From contig NC_090739.1 in assembly GCF_036898095.1 (NCBI RefSeq), positions 103,077,519-103,141,518 of the forward strand: 64,000 nucleotides of DNA. The letters are read 5' to 3'. The notes beneath the pieces are model-generated. The model was not told the DNA's origin. It saw nothing but the letters and a program-made list of their open reading frames with translations, and did no database searches. The stretch comes from Palaemon carinicauda. Its lineage: Eukaryota; Arthropoda; Malacostraca; Decapoda; Palaemonidae. Made by a program: the position numbers and the translations under genes. Below are positions 13,020 to 23,425 of the stretch, one piece after another; positions within the stretch are counted from its first letter, which is position 1; each line of letters opens with the position of its first letter.

Positions 13020-13960
13020 AAAGATTGTCAAAAAGTCTGGAACTCTTGAAAGCAAGATTGAAAAAGACGAAACTAGGAATTACTTGAACAGAAACAAGGC
13101 AATAATGGTTGACATGGAATAACCAATCCGATGGAGCAGATTATTCCATATACAAGAATTTGCTCTAAATAATTCCATAGGCAATATAGTGCTCCAAAAA
13201 ACTTATAGATCACTTCATTCTCCAATGAGTACCTAAGAGAACTCCCTAGAAGTATTCTAAATGACACTAAAGATGAAAGTGTCCATAATTACTTCCAAGA
13301 CCAAAACGGGTCATGAATAATTGAATGAACAAGGAATAAGGTCCAAATAACTCCATAGACAAAGTGGTCTCCTGAATAAACCAGGGCATGCTACCGAAAT
13401 ATTCTGAAAACGAGGAAATATTCAAAACTGGAACAGTGAATAAAATAGATGCTCTGGATAGCATATTGAATCAAGAAACACCTCGAATAACTCCATAGAT
13501 AAAGTATTCGAATATTACTGTAGAAACTATTTAGCCCCACAAATAATCTCAACAAAAACACGTAGACCCTGTATTTCTCCACAATCCATGGCTAAGAAGA
13601 TCCTCAAATAACCCTACAAATCAAGGAATGCTACAAAAGAAGTTTTAAGCAAATTGGAACTAAGGAATATAATCACCAAAGCTTAGCAGATCAAGTCATT
13701 ACCAAGTAGACAATCTTTGCCCAGAGAAAATTGAAAAAATAAGGGTAACTCTTCAATACATTTTTAAACAGAAAGCGCCCCCCCCAAAAAAAAAAAAAAC
13801 CCTGAATACTAGAGAAAGACCTTTATACTATAAGTGACCGAAAATATATTTCTAAAATAGATTTATCTGGAAAAAAAACTGTAAACAAGGATTGTCCACA
13901 ATAGACTCTATAGAGTAAGGGATGCCCAAAGTAACTCAACAGACTAAAGAACAAACACAC
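13020..13960. repeat. Strongly diverged repeat array with AATAACTCCATAGA-like units
   Basis: Similar segments recur irregularly: AATAATTCCATAGGCAA (near 13150), AATAACTCCATAGACAAAG (near 13350), AATAACTCCATAGATAAAG (near 13485) and AATAACCCTACAAATCAAG (near 13605). Spacing is irregular and similarity partial. Comparable fragments (ACTCCATAAGAC) occur at 20060-20400 beyond the DNA transposon, suggesting the transposon landed in this repeat field. Confidence 0.45.
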
Positions 13961-14938
13961 AGGATATCAATTTACTTACTGATGTCCTTAAGTTGAATAT
14001 CCCTGGAAACCAACATGAGAAATTGTTGTCATTAAGAACTAGTTATTGGTTGCTATAAATTTTACCACCCATTTAATTCTTCAGATATCTTTAAGGGGAT
14101 CGGCCGCCTAAAATACCGAAAAAAATATGAAACATATTCGATTTGCTGAAAAAAATTCTATGGCTTCGTAGAGCATTCAAGAATGTGTGCACGAAGTATT
14201 ATGCTAAAATTCGCCTTACTTTTCTAGTTATGGCCTGAAATGTAACAATAACTTTATACACAGAAAACACCAGTACAGTGAACCCTCGTTTATCGCGGTA
14301 GATAGGTTCCAGACGCGGGCGCGATAGGTGAAAATCCGCGAAGTAGTGACATCATATTTACCTATTTATTTAACATGTATATTCGGACTTTTAAAACCTT
14401 CCCTTGTACGTAGTACTGTTAACAAACCACCCTTTAATGTACAGAACACTTAATGCATGTACTACAGCACCCTAAACTAAAACAGGCACAAATATTAAAG
14501 GCGATTTTATATCATGCGTTTCCTAAACACCTAAAAAGCACGATAAAAAATGGCAACCAATGTTTTGTTTACGTTCATCTCTGATCATAATGAAGAAACA
14601 AACTCATTTAGTGTACACATATATGTATAGGTTAGTTTTTGCATCGATTATATTGATTATACAGTACTGTATGTTGATTTTTTTATTACCAATGTTTTAG
14701 TTTACGTATTTTTCTTAGGACTTCCAAATGAAATCTTTTTCTTTATGACGCCGCCTGAAACGACGGCGTGTACGCTCAGTAAACAACCACGCTTAGAACA
14801 AACAAGGCATTTAACGCGCATGATGATAGTGATAAATAATGATACAGTACATACAGTATTTACAGTAAAAGCATTTACAAAATATGTTACCTTACAAGTA
14901 TGAATTATACAGTACTTGTACGTAGCAAAGCAGGAAAA

Positions 14939-14943
<5 letters not shown>

Positions 14944-15030
<87 letters not shown>
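14944..15030. repeat. (GA)n microsatellite inside Tigger, gene 3' side
   Basis: Near-perfect GA run with one GAAAGA interruption near 14994. Its counterpart on the opposite side of the transposase gene is a CT run at 17667-17733, giving an inverted arrangement. Confidence 0.97.
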
Positions 15031-15034
<4 letters not shown>

Positions 15035-15305
15035 TTTACGTACGTAAATGTAAATTTTAAACAAAAAAAATATGATAGGTTACAACATGTAGACTTTTAA
15101 AACCTTCCCTTTAACTTAATGCATACAGTACGTACATTACTAAACTATAAAACAGGTTAAAGTAAAAAATAAAGATTGTTACTGTACTCACCACGAAAGA
15201 AGTTGAAGAAAAACTTGAATGGTGATGGCGATGAATTTGCTGCACAGTAGAAATGATGATGATGAAGCTGATGATGTGTTCTACTGTGCAGTCAATGATA
15301 GTATT

Positions 15306-17186
15306 TTACGTCTCTTCAGACGGAGGTGTCTTTTCCTGGGACACCTCTTCAACTTCTTCCTGGGAAACTTCTTCAATTTCTTCCGAAGGCGTACTAGCAG
15401 GAGGAACTGGCTCTTTTTTGCGAGGCTGGAAGAACATTGTGATCGGAAGTTGTTGCCGCTGCTTCTTTTTTCGATCCAAGAGCATCCTGTAGGGAGTCAT
15501 GATGTCATCGACCTTATTTGAGAATTGCATCGAGCGAACCATATCCTCGTCCCACTCTTGTAACATTTCTTTCGCCTCCTTCATATGGTTGCAGAACTTG
15601 GCAAGCCGTTCTAATGTTAAGCCCGTTTCTTCGACATTTTCTTGGGTCTCTTCCTGGGTACCCTCACTCTCTTCCTCACTTGCCGATTTCGTCAGGTCTT
15701 CGAGGTCTGCGTCAGTTAGGGGCTGGGAATGGCAGTCCAACAACTCGTCGACGTCTTCAGTCGTCATGTCGCCAAACCCGTCACCTCCAATTATGGCAGC
15801 CAACTGCACAGATTTCCGTATTGCAGAGTGTTGGATTTCCGACGGAGTAAATCCCTTGTCGTCGTAAACAATATCGGGCCACAGCTTCTTCCAGCTCGCA
15901 TTCACGGTTGCAGGTTTCATCTCTTGAAGTGCCTTTTGAATATTCTGCAGGCACGTGGCTATGGTGTACTGCCGCCAGTACGCCTTCAAGTTGAAATCTT
16001 CATCCTCGTCATCTTGGGCAGCATCCACACACGCAACGAGGTCCGCCAAGGTATTCTTCGTGTAGAGGGCCTTGAACGCCCTGATAACCCCCTGGTCCAT
16101 CGGTTGAATTAATGACGTGGTGTTGGGTGGCAGGAACTCAACCTGAACGCCCTCACGTGACAGGTCAGTTGCGTGTCCACCAGCGTTATCCATAAGGAGA
16201 AGGATCTTGAATGGCAAGCCCTTCTCTAAGAGATATTCATGGACTTGCGGGATGAAACACTGGTGGAACCAGTTGGAGGTCAGCATCTTCGTAATCCATG
16301 CTTTTTGATTATGCATCCAGTACACGGGAAGGAGATTCTTATTTTTATTTTTCAAAGCGCGAGGATTTTTCGACTTATAAATAAGCCCCGGCTTTAACAA
16401 AAATCCAGCAGCATTGCCACACATCACGAGGGTAACGCGATCCTTGAATGCCTTAGAGCCAGAGGCTTTGGCTTCCTCTTTGAACAGGAAAGTTCGCGAC
16501 GGCATTCTCTTCCAAAACAAGCCGGTTTCATCCATATTAAACACTTGTTCCGGCTTGTATCCACCTTCAGCGATAATGTTCTTGAAAGTCTGGTTCACGT
16601 AAGTTTCAGCAGCGGCAGTGTCAGCGGAAGCAGACTCCCCATGCAGGGAAACGCTTTTCAGGGCGAAGCGTTTCTGAAACTTCGCGAACCATCCTTTGCT
16701 TGCGGAAAAACGTTTCTGAGGCTGGGAATCAGTGGATGTCCCTGGTTGAGGATCATCTGCATCATCATCATCTTCAGCATGGTTGCCGTCGTCGTCTTTA
16801 GGTTCCTTTGCACCAAAATTCTCATATAAGCTCAAAGCCTTTGTTTGGATGGTGTTCGTATCCAACGCTATGTTCTTCTTCCGGCAGTCGGCAATCCACA
16901 CAGCTAAAGCACCTTCCATGCGTACGATCGTTTTATTACGCGTTGTAACGACTCGCTTCGCTGATCTGCTAAAGGTGATTGCAGCAGTCTTTCTAATGTT
17001 CGCCTCGTCCTTTTTGATATAGCGAACGGTGGATTCGTTGATGCCAAAATGGCGGCCGGCGGCCGCGTAACTTCTACCATCTTTTAACATGTCGAGAAGC
17101 GTAACCTTCTCAGCTATCGTCATCATCCTTCGGTGGCGTTTAGGCTCACTACCAGCCTTACTAGAAGCAGAACGCTTGGGAGGCAT
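15306..17186 (-). CDS. Tigger (jerky/CENP-B-like) transposase, intact 626 aa
   Basis: This transposase would cut and paste its own element in the nucleus. Residues about 20-60 (IAEKVTLLDMLKDG...FGINESTVRYIKK) form a pipsqueak-like helix-turn-helix. Residues about 85-175, ending in KGWFAKFQKRF, form the CENP-B-type second DNA-binding domain, interrupted by an acidic insert (DDDGNHAEDDDDADD). The DDE domain follows, with candidate catalytic aspartates at NMDET (D219), LLMDNAGGH (D333) and MDQGVIRAFK (D364), the pogo-type DDD arrangement. The C-terminal 150 residues are acidic and glutamate-rich, with an FFQ PIP-box-like segment (LPITMFFQPRKK). The ATG at 17186 precedes a basic MPPKRSASSK start typical of the family. 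There is no stop or frameshift, so it may be functional or recently active. Domestication is unlikely because it still has terminal repeats and target duplications. Confidence 0.95.
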   Translation of the reverse strand: MPPKRSASSKAGSEPKRHRRMMTIAEKVTLLDMLKDGRSYAAAGRHFGINESTVRYIKKDEANIRKTAAITFSRSAKRVVTTRNKTIVRMEGALAVWIADCRKKNIALDTNTIQTKALSLYENFGAKEPKDDDGNHAEDDDDADDPQPGTSTDSQPQKRFSASKGWFAKFQKRFALKSVSLHGESASADTAAAETYVNQTFKNIIAEGGYKPEQVFNMDETGLFWKRMPSRTFLFKEEAKASGSKAFKDRVTLVMCGNAAGFLLKPGLIYKSKNPRALKNKNKNLLPVYWMHNQKAWITKMLTSNWFHQCFIPQVHEYLLEKGLPFKILLLMDNAGGHATDLSREGVQVEFLPPNTTSLIQPMDQGVIRAFKALYTKNTLADLVACVDAAQDDEDEDFNLKAYWRQYTIATCLQNIQKALQEMKPATVNASWKKLWPDIVYDDKGFTPSEIQHSAIRKSVQLAAIIGGDGFGDMTTEDVDELLDCHSQPLTDADLEDLTKSASEEESEGTQEETQENVEETGLTLERLAKFCNHMKEAKEMLQEWDEDMVRSMQFSNKVDDIMTPYRMLLDRKKKQRQQLPITMFFQPRKKEPVPPASTPSEEIEEVSQEEVEEVSQEKTPPSEET

Positions 17187-17517
17187 TGTACAGTAGGATT
17201 TAACAGAAAGTTCAACAAAAAGTTCAACTTAAAACAGTCGCACACAGCACAGATTAAACTTCACAAACTTAAGAACGTCTACTCAGCAATACGCGGAAAG
17301 AGAAAGTGAACGATCCAGCCCCGCGAGAACTTTGATGCTGCGGGTAGAAGATGCGGGCAAAACACCAATCACAGGCTAGATAACAGAACTTGAGTTTTGA
17401 TTCGTCATCTATCAGCGCTTGAACCAATCACAACCCGTCTTACAGTACTATGATGCGTTGGTTACTCATAGAAGATGCCCCGCGCATAATGAACGTACGT
17501 AGATTAAGTACAATACC

Positions 17518-17664
17518 GTAATAATAATAAATAATGATAATAATACTGTACAGTAATAATAATAATAATAATGATAATAATAATAACAATAATAATTTTA
17601 TTAACAACAACAACAATAATAATAATAATAACAATAATAATAAAAATTTACGTACGCTATTTTA

Positions 17665-17733
<69 letters not shown>
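17518..17733. repeat. (AAT)n and (CT)n microsatellites inside Tigger, gene 5' side
   Basis: 17518-17650 is an imperfect AAT/AAC trinucleotide run, and 17667-17733 is a CT run of about 33 units. They lie between the transposase start and the right terminus. Open frames across both are repeat artefacts. Confidence 0.95.
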
Positions 17734-17739
<6 letters not shown>

Positions 17740-18455
17740 TTACAGTATTCGAAATGTGATTTTTGCAACAAAGAATATTATTGGATGCAGTACTGTACTA
17801 CGTACGTATACATACAAAAGATTCATGGAAAAGAAGCACATCCATTACAGTACACACCATTCTAATATGGTATGACTGCATCTGATTTGCGTTTCATGTT
17901 CGATTTAATTTTACTACGTACTGAATTATCGTATGATCACATTCTCTTTTCGTGTTTTATTTCTTTCTGTGCTGAATTATATATCATATGTAATGCAATA
18001 AACAATCAGTAAGAGCAGATATTACTAATTACAGTATTAATGGAATTACAGGTAACAAAATATCGTATTTGGTTGTCTTCAGATTTCGCGGTATTTTCGA
18101 ATTTTCCGGAAAATCCGCGATATGTATATATATATGGGTTATGGGAAAACCCCGCGAAGTGGTGAATCCGCGATTGTCGAACCGCGAAGTAGCGAGGGTT
18201 CACTGTAGCGCAAATTATTTAGTCTGGTATAGTTTTTGTGATATATGTTACAAAAACTTCCTTTGAAATGAAATATATAATGTCAATAATATCCTAATTG
18301 GCACCTTTCTGGTTATAACTAGACAAGACAAAACACCCATCATGAGTCATGAGGCTCAGTTGCCTATAAATCTTCACGTAATAAGGTCACATTTTTTTCA
18401 TGCTCGCTAGCCTTGACTGAACTCTTTTTTTCTGCGGTGTTTTTAGTTTTTCACC

Positions 18456-19061
18456 ATGCCTAAAAGGCGCAAGAGTTCACTTCATGCTTCTAGAATGCGG
18501 AAACGCCAATTTGATATAGCCATCGAAGAAGTAGAACAGAGAATTCAAGAAACTAATGCCATAGAGGGGAATGAAGCGACAACGAGAGAGAGAGGGGCCG
18601 CGCAGCAAATGGCGCACGCTAACATCACTGCTGGCCAGAGACCAACCACATCCACCCCTAATCGTCTCTCTATTCGTTCATCACTGCTAAAGGGCAAAGA
18701 TATTTTAGAAGAAGAATGCAGTGGATCGGAGGCTGATATTATCAACGATAGTGAAAATAAAATGATAATAATAAGTGAAGCAAGACTTGAAAAATTACTT
18801 GAATCACAAATACCAAATTGTAGATGCAAAGTAATTCCGAGGATCCATTTGGCAAGGGATGGATTTGAGACACTAATAAAAAAGATATGTCCTAAATGCA
18901 GAGGGAAAATTATTTCAGAACCTGCAAAATGCCCACCGATTTCTACAGAAGGAAGGAAGGCTCCAATTTACAAAACCAAATTTATAATAATATGTCTTAG
19001 GCACAAAGATAATCAATTGATTAATATTTCTATTCATAATACTTTTGCATTAAAGCAATAG
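18456..19061 (+). CDS. Uncharacterised 201-aa ORF of the TTAA element, Cys-motif protein
   Basis: The ORF starts at an ATG in good context (CACCATGCC) and encodes a basic N-terminus (MPKRRKSSLHASRMRKR), a Glu/Gln-rich helix-prone segment (residues 18-50), a Ser/Thr linker and a C-terminal Cys cluster: CRC at 122-124, CPKC at 145-148 and further Cys at 159 and 180. The layout resembles the N-terminal part of the Mutator-like transposase-domain proteins found in arthropod Kolobok-like elements, where a short basic leader precedes paired cysteines. I recognise no DDE catalytic residues, so it is probably a truncated remnant or an accessory DNA-binding protein. It ends 590 bp before the right terminus. 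Confidence 0.5.
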   Translation: MPKRRKSSLHASRMRKRQFDIAIEEVEQRIQETNAIEGNEATTRERGAAQQMAHANITAGQRPTTSTPNRLSIRSSLLKGKDILEEECSGSEADIINDSENKMIIISEARLEKLLESQIPNCRCKVIPRIHLARDGFETLIKKICPKCRGKIISEPAKCPPISTEGRKAPIYKTKFIIICLRHKDNQLINISIHNTFALKQ

Positions 19062-19189
19062 ACATTAAAAATAAGATTTGAAATACAGTTAATACTAAAA
19101 AAAAAAAACATAAAATTAATGGTAACACAGTCTTTTACTTTTTTTTATGTACCTAAAACTTTGAAGGCCCGTTTCTCAAAACATAAGTT

Positions 19190-19505
19190 TTACACCTTCA
19201 AAATGTATCTCCTCCCTTAGTATTGGACCAATCTTAATGTAATTTCATATATAATATGGGGAAACATGGTAGATTAAAAAAAAGCCGGGGATTTTTAATA
19301 TTTTGAGTTTCTGATTTTTGGCAAATTTTTTCCTGTAATTTTTCCGGGAAAATTTCATAAAAAAAAATTCATATCCTGAAAAATAATTGAAAAATAAAAA
19401 ATCCCCGGCTTTAAATCGAAGGTCCATATGTGTTTTATACATGGTTCAAATCTCATCCCTTATAACCAAAAATCAAAGGAGGAGATGCATTTTGAAAATG
19501 GCCAT
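19190..19505. repeat. Foldback with imperfect arms of about 130-150 bp
   Basis: AAAATGTATCTCCTCC near 19200 pairs with GGAGGAGATGCATTTT near 19482, and AAGCCGGGGATTTTT near 19281 pairs with AAAAATCCCCGGCTT near 19399. The inverted segment therefore spans most of the 3' non-coding part of the TTAA element and could be a subterminal palindrome or a nested MITE. Confidence 0.65.
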
Positions 19506-19655
19506 TTTTGGCCGAAAAAAGCTCTGGCGTCACAAAACCTAAGGTCACTGAACAAAAAAAAATTCCCCAAAAGTTCCACACAATATCCTTTAACAAACCC
19601 CCTATATATCAACAACCTGTCGTTAAAAAAGTCGGAAACCGGCAGATCCCCTTAA

Positions 19656-21950
19656 ATAATCTAAATCCAAATTCAATTCCAATACTTTCTTCCAGTAACC
19701 ATTAGAGCAAAAAGATTTATACTATACCCTAAAGAGGAGACCAAAAGGAAACCTTCAGTAAAACTGATATCAAAAGGAAACTAAGCTGTGAAATCATCAT
19801 TACATCTCCGAACGAGATCCATAATTTCCATATAAAAACACAATAAACCTGTCATGAAAAGGGAAATAAATTTTAAGAAAGTCCTAGTTACTATGTTTCA
19901 GGACTTGATTACGAATAAATTTTCAAGCTAGATATCCTTTCAGTTTTGTAGAAAACCTAAACTCCTTAAAAATTTTACACTAGCGTTTCCAACACATTAA
20001 ACCATAAACAATTAACCAATGATAGAATATCCACCTTCAGCAAGCTCCATGGAAGAGGACTCCATAAGACTTTTGTTAAAGTATCAGACTATAGATTCTC
20101 CGAAATAATAACTTTCCTGGACAGAACCTTTACATATAATCAGTTACTAACAACACAAACTTGATAGTTTAGCAAAGTTACCACTGCACGTTCAAACCAG
20201 TCAATCAACATAAGGTAAGAATTATGATCTAACCAGACAATGTATATCATGAGCAATTCTCCAGAATATTCAACATCATGAGCAGGCTTCACATCAAACA
20301 GAGCAGGAAAAGTGGAACTAAATTACTGCTACGTAACATGGTTATTCACAAGAAAGGAGCATCTAAGCAGAGAACTCCATAAGACATAATTGTCGTTATG
20401 CCACCACGGTGCCTAAGATGTGTTCCAAAGGCAAAGCTTAATAACCAACAAATATTTACAGAATAGGAAGGCCTGATGGAAAGTAAGGATAGAAACAAAA
20501 CCTTATATCATAAGCTAAAAAAGTAATCTATCAGCCTTAGTCCAAGAGCACGGTATCATGAGAATACAATGAAGAATAGACATTACTGTATAAAAAGATC
20601 TCACCCAGTAGGACCTCACCTGTCTGAAAAACTAAATAAGATCAAATATCTGAGCTTGTGATAATATGTCATTTTAAAAACATACATTAAACCATATAAT
20701 CATATTGAAGATTTTCTACGTTATTATCGTAAAAAGAAGAGAAAATTTACTTAAAGATACAACAATGTTTGTTTGTGAAAATCTAGCTATTTAACATTAG
20801 TACCAAAAGTTTTAGCCAATTCTGATTCATAAGTGTGTTTATCACTTCAAATACTATATAGAAATTATGGCAGACATACAAGCATTGTGGTAAAATTAAA
20901 TTTGAATTAAGTAGCAAATAACTGAAAATTGGATGAACGTTTTTTAAAGTCTTGATAAGACAATGTATTACCAATGTTCTTTTATCTTGTATAAATACGA
21001 AAAAATAGTAAACGTTAATTTTCAATTGATGACAATACATTAGTGATAGTAAGATAAACTATTGAGGCTTCTACTAAATTTAGTATGACACAAGATAGCT
21101 AAAGACTGACATGGTGATCAAAGTTATTGAAGAGGATTCAGTGATATTTCAATTTGCAAAGGAAATGGAAGTACAACTTAACTTAGGCTTTGTTCTTTGT
21201 TAAAATTTTCAAATAAAAAACTAACAGTAGCATTTACGATAGTTAAGACTTAATCAGTATAACGCAAAAGGAAAGCTATATGGCACAGACCACAACATAT
21301 TTTAGGATTTATAGAAAAATAGTTTTGTCATTGAATTCTAACACCTGACTAACAGATTAATAATATTAAGCAATATCAGGGTACTTAGAGCCTCACTGTA
21401 AATAGATCTACACAAGTTTGAAAATTATCAATTCTCCCCACACATAAAACCAGATCTTGTAGTTTTTCCCTTGAAGTCACAGATCCAGAATTCCACTTGG
21501 ACAATAGAACAGAAGTTTTCTTGTGATTAATATTATTAATGGACACCGCCATTATATCTGCCTTCAATCATCTATTAATCTCACGCAAACAACCAACTGC
21601 ATCCTGAAAAAAAATATTCTATTAATCACTCCTCTTACAATTTCGGACAAATAAAACACTTTAATAGGCAAACAAAAACAAACAATAAAATATGTCATAA
21701 AAACTGTTATTAGATGAGATTATAGCAAAAAGATAATTTAGTTTTTCACAGCAATTCTTTAATGAAAATCAATTGGAACAAAAAGAAATGCATTCAATAG
21801 ATTCACTTTATAAAATATGTTTTGATGTGATCTATATGAATAATATAAATTTTATACAAATAAAACAGATTTGATTCCTTTGTTTGTTAACAAGGGTATT
21901 CTTGGATGGGAACTAGCTTTAAGTCATGGAAATTGGGGTATCAACTGGTA
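19656..21950. other. AT-rich non-coding DNA with diverged repeat fragments
   Basis: No gene recognised. Short stretches such as ACTCCATAAGACTTTTG (near 20070) and ACTCCATAAGACATAATTG (near 20374) resemble the array at 13020-13960. Confidence 0.5.
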
Positions 21951-21994
<44 letters not shown>

Positions 21995-22345
21995 CTGAGC
22001 TACAACCCTAGTTGGAAAAGCAGAATGCTATAAACCCAGGGGCCCCAACAAGGAAAATAGCCCAGTGAGGAAAGGAAACAAGGAAACATAAAATATTTCA
22101 AGGGCAGTAACAACATTAAAATAGATTTTTCCTAAATAAACTATAAATGTTTTAACAAAACAAGAGGAAGAGAAATTAGATAGAATAGTGTGCTAGAGTG
22201 TACCCTCAAGCAAGGGAACTCTAACCTAAGACAGTGGAAGACCATGGTACAGAGGCTATGACACTACCCAAGACTAGAGAACAATGGTTTGATTTTGGAG
22301 TGTCCGTCTCCTAGAAGAGCTGCTTACCATAGCTAGAGAGTCTCT
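21951..22345 (-). repeat. Dispersed repeat with (ATT)n tail, copy 1
   Basis: An ATT microsatellite (21951-21992) is followed by GCTGAGCTACAACCCTAG, then TTGGAAAAGCAGAATGCTAT, GGCCCCAACAAGGAAAATAG and, further in, CAGTGGAAGACCATGGTACA. The same sequence, inverted, occurs at 32945-33316, and its end again at 36889-37127. The shared 3' end with a simple AAT tail and variable 5' truncation fits a retroposed element (LINE 3' end or SINE). I do not assign a named family. Confidence 0.8.
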
Positions 22346-22850
22346 TCTATCCAGACAATACAGAAAATTGTCTAGAAATTAGAAGGAATCTTTCAAGTAA
22401 TTGAAGGAGTTACATTTAGAATATTAGAACACTCAAGACTTCTCAATATGGAAGTAATTGATTTATCAATATTAATCAATGAATTATTATACCATCTATT
22501 GTTCTTTTTTTTCAAACTGACTAACATAAATTAGTAAAATGCTCAATTTATAAAAGATCTAAGTTATAGAAATGTTAAATTTCAACATTCAACTGATTTT
22601 TTTATGTAATCATTATGTACATAAAAACGTTCACTTAAAAATTCCTAATCAGTTGCAAGAAAAGAGATCGTGAATAAATAAACGCACTATCTGGAATGGT
22701 ACTTCACTTCTACTATCAACCTTTTATAAGAAACTCGTCTACAACCCGTATAGATTTGCCTTTTTTCGTATATACAACTGATGGCTGAATTATTAAAATC
22801 TGAAATATGTTACATGTATCATATAACCTTTGTAAGATTTTTCTAGTTTT
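22346..22850. other. AT-rich non-coding DNA
   Basis: No supported feature. Confidence 0.5.
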
Positions 22851-22865
22851 CACACACACACACAT

Positions 22866-22945
<80 letters not shown>

Positions 22946-22964
22946 TTATATATATATGTATATG

Positions 22965-23028
<64 letters not shown>

Positions 23029-23038
23029 AGTACATACA

Positions 23039-23087
<49 letters not shown>

Positions 23088-23091
23088 TTAC

Positions 23092-23163
<72 letters not shown>

Positions 23164-23180
23164 ATCTATATATATATATG

Positions 23181-23253
<73 letters not shown>

Positions 23254-23262
23254 GTACATACA

Positions 23263-23328
<66 letters not shown>

Positions 23329-23354
23329 TATATACATACATATAAATATATATA

Positions 23355-23424
<70 letters not shown>
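22851..23424. repeat. (CA)n followed by a long interrupted (TA)n array
   Basis: About 35 bp of CA repeats lead into about 540 bp of TA repeats interrupted by TATGTA/TACATA, TACATACATCTATATA (near 23030 and 23255) and ACATATAAATATATA (near 23090 and 23340). The interruptions repeat about 220-250 bp apart, implying a segmental duplication within the array. All long open frames here (YIYIYI) are artefacts. Confidence 0.97.

Positions 23425-23425
<1 letters not shown>

Larger units (their letters stand above)
14276..18205 (-). mobile_element. Complete Tigger/pogo-type DNA transposon
   Basis: The left end CAGTGAACCCTCG at 14276 and the complementary right end CGAGGGTTCACTG ending at 18205 form terminal inverted repeats. 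Both arms go on with ATCGCGG/CCGCGAAGTAG-like sequence, so inverted similarity extends through about 75 bp in blocks. Each end is flanked by TA (14274-14275 and 18206-18207), the TA target duplication of Tc1/mariner-pogo elements. The 3.9-kb element has a single intact transposase gene on the minus strand, long non-coding flanks, a GA tract on one side and a CT tract on the other. It lies inside the 5' non-coding part of the TTAA element and is therefore the younger insertion. Confidence 0.95.
14095..19651 (+). mobile_element. TTAA-target DNA transposon (Kolobok-like), containing a Tigger insertion
   Basis: The outer ends are inverted: GGGGATCGGCCG at 14095 and the complement of GGGGATCTGCCGG ending at 19651. 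Both are directly flanked by TTAA (14091-14094 and 19652-19655), the expected target duplication. TTAA targets are known for Kolobok and piggyBac superfamilies. The GGGGATC ends, and an ORF that looks like part of a Mutator-like/Kolobok-type transposase, favour Kolobok, but this is inference. Subtracting the nested Tigger and its duplicated TA leaves about 1.6 kb, too short for a complete autonomous element, so this is probably a deleted derivative retaining one ORF (18456-19061). Confidence 0.65.

Noticed and set aside
14702..15100. Open frames with long Leu-Ser or Arg-Glu runs
   Set aside because: They translate the GA/CT microsatellite within Tigger; no homology outside the repeat.
15499..17022. 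Plus-strand frames of 60-127 codons opposite the Tigger transposase
   Set aside because: Shadows of a recognised gene on the other strand, with no independent signature.
14095..19651. piggyBac classification from the TTAA target
   Set aside because: Ends are GGGGATC and not the usual CCC-type piggyBac ends, and the ORF has no piggyBac motif that I can see. Kolobok-like is preferred but unproven.
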